Shown one piece after another: positions 1 through 6,529 of a DNA stretch of 64,000 nucleotides (the first letter of the stretch is position 1; every line of letters starts with the position of its first letter). Location: contig NC_133389.1 of the NCBI RefSeq assembly GCF_047511655.1, positions 158,239,973 to 158,303,972 on the forward strand. Reading direction: 5' to 3'. Source of the DNA: Castor canadensis (taxonomy: Eukaryota > Chordata > Mammalia > Rodentia > Castoridae). The notes beneath the pieces were generated by a model. That model worked only from the letters and a program-made list of their open reading frames with translations, was not told the DNA's origin and did no database searches. The translations under genes were made by a program, and so were the position numbers.

Positions 1-3000
1 GCATTTTGGAGGTAGCTTAATTTAGAACAAAACACCATGCAGGCATTCCTTTCTCATGCCTCCCGAAAATGGCCCTTTCCAGCCAGTCTTCAAGAAACTC
101 CCCTTTTTCTAATTAAGCATTTTAATTAATTTTTGTTGTTCTGAACAGTATCTCTAAAGAGAAACTGGATCTCTATTTATATCATCCAACAGGATATTAA
201 CAAAATTTTATTTATACACATGGTCCAAGTTTTAAAAATTATAAACTAAATTATTACTGTATTAGTAAAACTAATACAGCTTTACTTGGAAATATTAAAA
301 AGCATAGGAAAGATGTCAAAATCTGTGATTTGGTCCTTATCCAGATGTATAGTTAGTATCAGATTGTCCCAAAGTTATTAATTTTTTCTTTATTTTCTTT
401 TTCTCAAATTGCTTTTTTCTCTTGGAATTTTGCCACAGAGAACACCCTAATGTCATAAGGAGACTGAACTAATAAAACAGTTTTATTCTAGATTCTGACA
501 CAAATTTTCTGGACCTCATCTACAAAATCATTCTGCCAAATGGTTTCCAAAGTACTTTCTAGTTCTGAAATTCAGAAAGTAGTCATGCTACTTTCCCATT
601 GAACATGGAGAAGATGAGTTTGAGTTTCCCAGAAGTGTTCCCTGATACTGCTATGAAATAGCAAATGTCTTCCCAAGGGAAGTTGAGAGTTTTTCTTCAC
701 ATGAAATTAAAAAGGGGAAATCGGCTCCTAGATTACACTATGTTCAGTCTTCCAAAAGAGCATAAGGATGGGGCACTAGAGAATCTAGGTAAGTACTTAA
801 CCAGAAAATTCTCGATCCCATTAGCAGCTGTCCACAGTAACAAAAAGAAGACATGTTCTAGAGCTGTGGGTCTCTCCTGGGTGGATAAAGCAGCCAGTTC
901 CACTGACAACAGGATGCTTCTTTTCTTCTCCTGATGCTCTTTGGGCAAGGTGTGTCTATATTTAAATATTCACTAAAATCATGGATGATAGTTCTCTGAC
1001 TTTGTTGTGTGGTCATTTAGTTGGATAATTTTTTAAAAACAGTAGAAGTTTATTAAACACCTGGGAGGTAGGCAATTTGCTAGATTATTATCTAATCTTC
1101 ATAACAACCACATGAAGCCACATGCCTTCATCGTCTCATTTATAAACTGGGAAGAAAAATAGTGGAGTTGGGTGAGAATCGCTGAGACAGTGCACACAAA
1201 GCTCTGTGCACAGAATCGCAGGTGTGTGGTAACTCTGTATAAACAGTGATGACGCCACTGAGTTGAATCCAACTGAAATGCAGATAAATGATTTTATTTA
1301 TTTATTTCCTTCACAACTGGTGGTGAGCTGGGCAGGCATATTGGAGTTTTTACTAACCAAAGTACAATATATTCCAGGCCATGCAAGATCAGTCATGCAG
1401 CTGAATACAGTCGGCAGGATGAATATATTGACAGAGAATGTGTAATAAAAGGGCATGGTCTATGTGGAAATACCAAGAGATGTGAATGGGGCAGGGTGTT
1501 CATCAGCACTGCGTGATGGAAGAGAGGAATACATTAGCCAGGATAAACTAAATGATTTAACAGAAAACCCCAAAATTTCAGTATCTTAACATTGTATAAA
1601 ATTTTCAGGAATTCTTTGAAGGAAGTACTGAATAATATATATCTTCTCTCTTCCCCCATATTAGAAAGCACTGATCTGTAGTTGTCCTGGATTCATTCTT
1701 TGAAAGATAATTTAATAGTCAACCTATACAATCTTGAGGATATAGTTTTAACATCCCCAGCTTTTTCTCACTTAGAAAAAATGTGGGTGAATCTCTTGGC
1801 CTTTTATTTGAAATAACTAGAAGTTACATGTAAAAATATTTGACATGAATATATTTTTGTTTAATTGGGCTGGTACATCCTTTGATACTTTGTAAAGATC
1901 TTCTGTTTATTTACTTGTCTTTTCTGATATTGATAAAAGAAACCTCATTTGTAAATACCATGGAAATATAATATATGGCTCTGGAAGGTCAGTTTATATG
2001 TTATGAATTGGTTCAGTAATTTGCTTTGGTTAATACTCAATGAATGAAACATCCTGGCATGATTAAAACAATGTTATATCTTAGGTTTGGGCCTGTTCCT
2101 ATTTTATTCTTATTTTGTTAAGATTGCTCCCAATCTTTTGCAGTCATTATAATGGACAACTCATTCTTTGGTATCACAGTCTTCTGAGAGATTGAGACTA
2201 TGTTTTCTGTTTCTGGGAAAAAACACCCAGTTGACTCAGAAGCCCAATTCCAGTAAGTGTGGATAACTTTTAAACAGAAATCCATCCCAAATCAAATCTG
2301 AGCAGGTAGATCTAAAGTCAGGCCACATCAGGTAACATGACGTCCCTCAGTTTTCTTTTACTTTTTGTAGAAGTGAAGAAGATGGGAGAACTTTCCTTTA
2401 TAATAGCAAAGACTTTCCATAGGAAAAATCTCATGGAGGTATTAACAGATTTGTGAGGATAGAAAGACATAGTTAAGAACATCACATTAATTCATCCTAT
2501 ATTTCCTTCTCATTTAAAAAATCTTTTTTAATTTAAATGAGTTTAAGCCTAAAACACAACATATGTTTATATGAAAGTAAGACATAACTTTCTAATAATC
2601 TGATCTGGTTTGTCTGTGTGATTTTGATCTAATAATTTTTCTAATCACGTATTTAAAAATCTTCCACTTTGCTAACAAAGTGTAGAAGCTCTGCTGTTCA
2701 GCCTCTTCCCCCATCTGAACAAAGGAGGAGCAAGAAAACTTTTGGGTGTGTTGGATATGTCTATTACCTCATATGTGGTGGCAGTATTGTGGGTGTTCAC
2801 ACACCTCAAAAATTATCAAGCTGTGTTCATTAAATATGTGCAGCTCTTTGTGTATCAATTACATCAACAAAGCTGTTTAAAACTAGATAATAGGGAGAAG
2901 ATAATGTTTGAGAAACATTTTAGAAATTAGATATTAACTAGGATGGCACTGTGAAAAAATATTCAATTTGATTCAAGACTGCTGTTTTAACAAGGAGGTT

Positions 3001-3614
3001 TAATTGTCTCAACACTTGCTAACATAATGAGACTGAAAGAAATTTCTCTAAGGAGCAATAGTTCTGTGCTACGGTAATTTGCATCTGAGCAAACAGTTGA
3101 TTTGTCCATTAAACTAAATCGTAATCTGAGAAAACAATAGTAAGCAGAGGGTGTTTTTTTGTATTCTAATTTCCAGTTAAGAAGAATAAGCACGTCAATT
3201 TGTTGCAGCTGCTCTCTGGTATTTATTTCTCCTTCTTTGGTAGAAAGGAGAATTTTATGTGTGGGTAGAATTTTATTAATTTTGGTAAAGACGACCTCTC
3301 AAATCTTTGAGATCCCTAAACTAAACACTTTCATTTTGTAGAAATAAAATCAGAAAGGTTTTTTGAGTTACTTATTGCCAGAGAACTGATTACATATAAA
3401 TGCATTTTATTCATTATATTAAAACAACACAGCAAAAATGTTTCAAAACATATTACAAATATTGTTGCAGCATTTAATGACCCTTTTTAAATTTAGAATT
3501 CAGTATTTTTAAATTTTAGCAGACAATACATTTTCTGATTTTCCCATAGTAAATGAAAATTTTCCATCAAAGTCAACTGTATTCAGTGTTTTTAAAAAAT
3601 TTTTTCTTAGAAAC
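1..3614. other. Gene-free A/T-rich flank
   Basis: I see no coding gene here. Open frames are short (under 90 codons), lack recognisable motifs and overlap one another on both strands. The only recognisable element is a MIR-like remnant near 1040-1235. The DNA is A/T-rich and ends in a T-rich stretch that starts the L1 tail at about 3615. Confidence 0.7.
1040..1235 (-). repeat. MIR-like ancient SINE remnant
   Basis: The stretch reads like a reversed MIR: 'ttattaaacacctggg', then 'atctaatcttcataacaacc' and 'ctcatttataaactgggaag', the usual minus-strand order of MIR landmarks. It is strongly diverged. The family call is by eye and the ends are approximate. Confidence 0.45.
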
Positions 3615-3656
3615 AGCAATTTTTTATTTTATTTTATTGCTTTTACATTTACTTAC
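3615..3656 (-). mobile_element. T-rich 3' tail of interrupted L1 (left piece)
   Basis: A T-rich run (ttttttattttattttatt...) directly precedes the older LTR. On the far side of the nested retroviral insertions, at 12802, the sequence continues into an L1 3' UTR in minus orientation. Other minus L1 copies here (52740) likewise begin with a T-rich tail, so this is most simply the L1 poly(A) end cut off from its body. The last five bases, CTTAC (3652-3656), recur at 12802-12806. Confidence 0.6.
3652..3656. repeat. Target-site duplication of older LTR (left copy)
   Basis: CTTAC lies immediately before the TG that opens the older LTR and recurs at 12802-12806 immediately after its terminal CA. 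A matching 5-bp direct repeat fits retroviral integration. The match could be 4 to 6 bp because flanking bases are ambiguous. Confidence 0.6.
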
Positions 3657-3776
3657 TGTTAGGAACAGGAATCCTATTCCCCCGAGAGACAGAGAGCCAG
3701 GCGTGAATGCAATCAACAAAGCAGAGTTTATTGGGCTTTCTAGCCAGGGTCGAGCTCCCACACGGACACGCAGGAC
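3657..3776 (-). mobile_element. Older solo LTR, left piece (U5 and part of R, minus strand)
   Basis: This 120-bp piece is the reverse complement of the U5/R end of the provirus LTR, beginning TGTTAGGA (complement of the LTR end TCCTAACA). It has about five mismatches to the young LTR, so it is a relative and not part of the same provirus. Its complement carries the LTR poly(A) signal (tttatt at 3727-3732). The rest of this LTR lies at 12453-12801, beyond the inserted provirus. No internal retroviral sequence accompanies it, and both outer ends abut L1 sequence, so I infer a solo LTR. Confidence 0.85.
3773..3776. repeat. Target-site duplication of the provirus (left copy)
   Basis: GGAC precedes the first TG of the 5' LTR and recurs at 12449-12452 directly after the terminal CA of the 3' LTR. 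Four base pairs is the usual gammaretroviral duplication. Joining the flanks across one copy recreates a continuous older LTR, which confirms the insertion point. Confidence 0.9.
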
Positions 3777-3902
3777 TGAAAGGAATATGAGGTCTCAGCG
3801 GGCCCCAACCCCCTTGTTGGAGAAACCAGTACCAAACATCCCATGTAGATAAGATAAGCAATGAGGCAGGGCTCAGTTAGGGCATATAGAATGTGAGGAA
3901 TG

Positions 3903-3983
3903 CAAGATGTGAGATACGAGCAAGATGTGAGATACGAGCAAGATGTGAGGTACGAGCAAGATGTGAAGTACGTGCAGGATGTG
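3903..3983 (+). repeat. U3 18-bp tandem array (5' LTR)
   Basis: Four 18-bp units starting 'caagatgtga' at 3903, 3921, 3939 and 3957, plus a partial fifth at 3975. The first two units are identical and later ones drift slightly. The array sits upstream of the TATA box, where gammaretroviral enhancer repeats usually lie. Enhancer function is inferred only. Confidence 0.85.
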
Positions 3984-4035
3984 CTCTGCCTGCTTGTCTA
4001 ATGTTGATAACAAAAATATGCACGCCACTGCAGTC

Positions 4036-4041
4036 TATATA
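4036..4041 (+). promoter_or_regulatory. LTR TATA box, first copy
   Basis: TATATA followed by AG. Transcription would start about 25-30 bp downstream. The copy at 4145-4150 lies exactly 109 bp further on, and the 3' LTR equivalent is at 12281-12286. Confidence 0.8.
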
Positions 4042-4127
4042 AGATTTCCCCCTAAGAGGCTCAGGGTCTTGCTTTCCTAACCGGTCCTGCGTGTCCGTGT
4101 GGGAGCTCGACCCTGGCTAGCCAGTCC

Positions 4128-4133
4128 AATAAA
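4128..4133 (+). terminator. LTR poly(A) signal, first copy
   Basis: AATAAA inside duplication copy A. In an ordinary LTR this lies in R and acts only in the 3' LTR. Here it lies upstream of the second TATA box. Confidence 0.7.
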
Positions 4134-4144
4134 CTCCTGCAGTC

Positions 4145-4150
4145 TATATA
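4145..4150 (+). promoter_or_regulatory. LTR TATA box, second copy
   Basis: TATATA in duplication copy B, next to the intact R-U5 and leader. It has the same spacing to R-U5 as the 3' LTR, so it is the copy equivalent to the normal viral promoter. Confidence 0.8.
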
Positions 4151-4236
4151 AGATTTCCCCCTAAGAGGCTCAGGGTCTTGCTTTCCTAACCGGTCCTGCG
4201 TGTCCGTGTGGGAGCTCGACCCTGGCTAGCCAGTCC

Positions 4237-4242
4237 AATAAA
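4237..4242 (+). terminator. LTR poly(A) signal, second copy (5' LTR)
   Basis: AATAAA in duplication copy B, matching 12373-12378 in the 3' LTR. In the 5' LTR it lies close to the promoter and is normally bypassed. Confidence 0.65.
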
Positions 4243-4314
4243 CTCTGCTTTGTTGATTGCATTCACGCCTGGCTCTCTGTCTCTCGGGGGAATAGGATTC
4301 CGGGTCCTAACATT

Positions 4315-4332
4315 TGGAGGTTCCACCGAGAT
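4315..4332 (+). other. Primer binding site, tRNA-Gln type
   Basis: TGGAGGTTCCACCGAGAT starts two bases after the LTR-terminal CA. It is complementary to the 3' end of mammalian tRNA-Gln including CCA, and the match runs on for two more bases. Many gammaretroviruses use tRNA-Pro, but tRNA-Gln sites are known among endogenous ones. Confidence 0.9.
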
Positions 4333-4795
4333 TTCATTTTCTCGAGAGACAGAACCTGCCTGCGAGAAAGCAGGGGCGATCCCAAGTCCTAGGCGTTGGG
4401 AGGGGATCCCAGACCCTCATTTGGAGGAACTTGAGTGTTCCATTTGGGCCGCGGCGGGGATTCGGCCAATCCCCAGGGAGATTCATTCTGGGAATCTCGC
4501 AAGGAGGACCACAGGGTCCTATTGGGAGAGGCTTTCCTCTCATTTGGGCTCGAGCATTTTAGGAACCCTGGCGCCAGGTGAAGAACTAATTGAGCTAGTC
4601 GACCGACCACCCGTCAAGTGGACGCCTTTCGGCCTGATATCCCAGTTGGACGGTGAGGAGGTTGAATGGGGTGCGCACCAGTGTGAGAGAAGGACCGGTC
4701 CGAGCGAGTGCTGGAGAGTGTTGTGTGTGTGTGGAATTATTGTTGCCTTTACCCTTTTTGTTCTATCTCTCTTGGTGTTTGAGTCTCCTTCCACA
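4333..4795 (+). other. Proviral leader (packaging and splice-donor region)
   Basis: This untranslated leader precedes the gag AUG. It holds a candidate major splice donor (CAG/GTGAAG at 4575-4583) and, in the gag frame, a CUG in strong context at 4568. The packaging signal should lie here by analogy with gammaretroviruses, but I did not fold the RNA. Confidence 0.6.
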
Positions 4796-6496
4796 ATGGG
4801 ACAGGGACAAACAACCCCAAAGTCTCTGATCCTTTCTCACTTTCCAGAAGTTAAAGAAAGGGCCTTAAATGCGGGTCTGGTCATCAAGAAAGGTAAGTTC
4901 GACACCTTTTGTTCTGCAGAGTGGCCCACCTTTGGAGTCGGGTGGCCCATTCAAGGTTCCCTCTCCCTAGACCTGATCACTAAGGTTAAAGCAGTCATTT
5001 TTCAGCCAGACAATCGAGGCCATCCAGACCAAGTTCCTTACATTTTGGTTTGGGAGGATCTGGTGAGGAACCCTCCCCCTTGGTTAACAGTTTTTCTGAC
5101 CCACCCCTCCAGTTCGGCCCCCGGGGCTAAAACCCCAGTCACGCCCGCCTTGGTCATAAAGGAGGAGGAAAAACTTCCTCTTCCCACCTTGACCGGTCCT
5201 CAAATTAGGGCATCTCCTTCACCATCTCCGGTCTTACCAGAGAGTTCCCCCCTTTACCCATCCCTCGCAGGGGCAGAGGAAGATCGGCCGCCTCCATACG
5301 TGACTCCCCCTGGCCAAGCCAGTGCCCCGGAGGAGGAAATTTCCTCATCCTCCTCAACAGGACTGGCAGCAGGAGGAGGAATGGGTCGAAGACTTCGCCC
5401 CCGAGGGATCCGGGAAAGGGAGGGGGAAGACGGGCCCCCCTCATCAACACAGGGGGAGGAAACTGTCCCTACACTTCCAGTCCGGATGGTGGGCCAAGGG
5501 GGACCGGGAGGAGGGCAACAGTTTCAGTACTGGCCCTTCTCCTCCAGTGATCTATATAACTGGAGGACGCAGAACCCGCCCTTTTCTGAAGACCCCAAGT
5601 GTCTCATAGATCTCCTGGAGTCCATCATGCATACACACTGTCCCACTTGGGATGACTGTCATCAGCTGCTCAATACTCTTTTTACGACGGAGGAACGAGA
5701 GCGCATCCTCAACGAAGCGAGGAAGAACGTCTTGGGGGATAATGGGAGACCCACAACTCTCCAACCGGCCATAGACGAGGCTTTTCCCCTACGCCGCCCT
5801 AATTGGGATTTCGGGACCGCAGAAGGTAGGGAGCGTCTTCGGATCTACCGCCAGACTCTTATGGCCGGTCTCCGAGCGGCCGCCAGAAGGCCCACCAATT
5901 TTGCAAAAGTGAAAGCAGTCGTTCAAAGGGAAAACGAAAGCCCAGCCAGTTTCTTAGAGCGCCTCCATGAGGCATACCGTCAGTACACCCCAATTGACCC
6001 TGAGGCGGACCTCCACCGGTCTGCTGTGGTACTCTCATTCATTAATCAGGCAGCTCCAGACATTAGGAGAAAACTCAATAAACAGGAAAACTTAGGGGAG
6101 ATGACTATAAGGGAAATGCTACAGGTAGCAGAAAAAGTCTTTACCGCTAGGGAAACTCCAGAAGAAAGGGAGGAAAGACAGAGAAAGGAAGACAGGGAAG
6201 CCCAGGAGAAATTGAGAAAGGAGGACCGGGAGTTCCAGGCTAAGGAAAACCGAAAGCAACAGAGAGAAATGGCTCGTATTTTCCTAGCGGGTGTCCGGGA
6301 CCAACCCAGAGGAGGGGGCCACGCCAGGACCCCGGATAAGGAACACTGTTTTTACTGTAAGGAAACGGGGCATTGGAAGAGAGAATGTCCTAAGTTAAAG
6401 GGAAGAAGAGGGTTTGGAAGGAGACCAGGGGAAAACAGGGAAAGGGAACGAGCAGTAGAGCAGGCCAGAGTCCTACTAGCCGGAGAAGAGGACTGA
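4568..6496 (+). CDS. Putative CUG-initiated glyco-Gag form
   Basis: The gag frame is open upstream of its AUG with no stop and no other in-frame AUG. At 4568 a CUG sits in good context (ACC before, G after), 76 codons upstream of the Gag AUG. The extension ends in a strongly hydrophobic segment at about residues 51-71 (starting VLCVCGII). That layout, with a leader peptide and membrane anchor fused to Gag, matches the glycosylated Gag of gammaretroviruses, an accessory protein known to help infectivity. Start codon choice is inferred; another non-AUG codon could be used. The product would be about 642 residues. Confidence 0.5.
   Translation: MAPGEELIELVDRPPVKWTPFGLISQLDGEEVEWGAHQCERRTGPSECWRVLCVCGIIVAFTLFVLSLLVFESPSTMGQGQTTPKSLILSHFPEVKERALNAGLVIKKGKFDTFCSAEWPTFGVGWPIQGSLSLDLITKVKAVIFQPDNRGHPDQVPYILVWEDLVRNPPPWLTVFLTHPSSSAPGAKTPVTPALVIKEEEKLPLPTLTGPQIRASPSPSPVLPESSPLYPSLAGAEEDRPPPYVTPPGQASAPEEEISSSSSTGLAAGGGMGRRLRPRGIREREGEDGPPSSTQGEETVPTLPVRMVGQGGPGGGQQFQYWPFSSSDLYNWRTQNPPFSEDPKCLIDLLESIMHTHCPTWDDCHQLLNTLFTTEERERILNEARKNVLGDNGRPTTLQPAIDEAFPLRRPNWDFGTAEGRERLRIYRQTLMAGLRAAARRPTNFAKVKAVVQRENESPASFLERLHEAYRQYTPIDPEADLHRSAVVLSFINQAAPDIRRKLNKQENLGEMTIREMLQVAEKVFTARETPEEREERQRKEDREAQEKLRKEDREFQAKENRKQQREMARIFLAGVRDQPRGGGHARTPDKEHCFYCKETGHWKRECPKLKGRRGFGRRPGENRERERAVEQARVLLAGEED
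4575..4583 (+). promoter_or_regulatory. Candidate major splice donor for env RNA
   Basis: CAG/GTGAAG between primer site and gag resembles a splice donor and is in the usual leader position. A stronger consensus, AG/GTAAGT, occurs inside gag at 4891-4898 and could serve alternative RNAs. I could not fix the env splice acceptor. Confidence 0.4.
4796..6496 (+). CDS. gag: Gag polyprotein
   Basis: Gag builds the virus core at the inner plasma membrane and packages genomic RNA. The frame encodes 566 residues with no break. MGQGQTT at the N terminus supplies the myristoylation glycine of matrix. A proline-rich p12-like region carries the late-budding motif PPPY (residues 165-168) for NEDD4-type ligases. 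Capsid begins near residue 228 (PVRMVGQG region) and has a major-homology-like segment (SPASFLERLHEAYR). A charged Glu/Arg/Lys-rich stretch precedes a single CCHC zinc finger of nucleocapsid (C518, C521, H526, C531). I chose the AUG at 4796 because it starts the myristoylation motif and agrees with gammaretroviral Gag length. The frame ends in UGA, with pol following in the same frame. Confidence 0.97.
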   Translation: MGQGQTTPKSLILSHFPEVKERALNAGLVIKKGKFDTFCSAEWPTFGVGWPIQGSLSLDLITKVKAVIFQPDNRGHPDQVPYILVWEDLVRNPPPWLTVFLTHPSSSAPGAKTPVTPALVIKEEEKLPLPTLTGPQIRASPSPSPVLPESSPLYPSLAGAEEDRPPPYVTPPGQASAPEEEISSSSSTGLAAGGGMGRRLRPRGIREREGEDGPPSSTQGEETVPTLPVRMVGQGGPGGGQQFQYWPFSSSDLYNWRTQNPPFSEDPKCLIDLLESIMHTHCPTWDDCHQLLNTLFTTEERERILNEARKNVLGDNGRPTTLQPAIDEAFPLRRPNWDFGTAEGRERLRIYRQTLMAGLRAAARRPTNFAKVKAVVQRENESPASFLERLHEAYRQYTPIDPEADLHRSAVVLSFINQAAPDIRRKLNKQENLGEMTIREMLQVAEKVFTARETPEEREERQRKEDREAQEKLRKEDREFQAKENRKQQREMARIFLAGVRDQPRGGGHARTPDKEHCFYCKETGHWKRECPKLKGRRGFGRRPGENRERERAVEQARVLLAGEED

Positions 6497-6529
6497 AGGA
6501 GACGGGGCTCAGACCCCCTCCCCGAGTCC
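6494..6529 (+). promoter_or_regulatory. Gag-Pol UGA readthrough site with downstream stem
   Basis: The gag stop is UGA and the frame stays open afterwards into protease. Beginning 8 bases after the stop there is a possible stem of GGGCTC (6505-6510) with GAGTCC (6524-6529, one G-U pair), plus a GGGG/CCCC alternative. Gammaretroviruses read through this stop with help from a pseudoknot, most often at UAG. I did not model the pseudoknot. Confidence 0.7.

Larger units (their letters stand above)
4028..4245 (+). repeat. 109-bp tandem duplication in the 5' LTR
   Basis: Copy A is 4028-4136 and copy B is 4137-4245. Both run from 'ctgcagtctatataag' to 'ccaataaactc' and look identical. The 3' LTR has one copy. 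The block spans the TATA box, the presumed transcription start, most of R and the AATAAA signal. Confidence 0.95.
3777..4312 (+). repeat. Provirus 5' LTR (536 bp, with internal duplication)
   Basis: It begins TGAAAGGA and ends TCCTAACA. Removing one copy of the internal 109-bp duplication leaves 427 bp, exactly the length of the 3' LTR, and I see no other difference. U3 has an 18-bp tandem array (3903-3983). The duplicated block carries the TATA box and the AATAAA signal, so this LTR has two of each. Confidence 0.95.

Noticed and set aside
3903-3983. CRISPR-like regular repeats
   Set aside because: Units are contiguous 18-mers with no spacers, in a retroviral U3 of a mammalian genome.
4208-4567. 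Open frame upstream of gag reaching back into the 5' LTR
   Set aside because: It begins with GTG and lies partly in R/U5. Only the part after the CUG at 4568 has a recognisable layout, so I do not call the rest coding.
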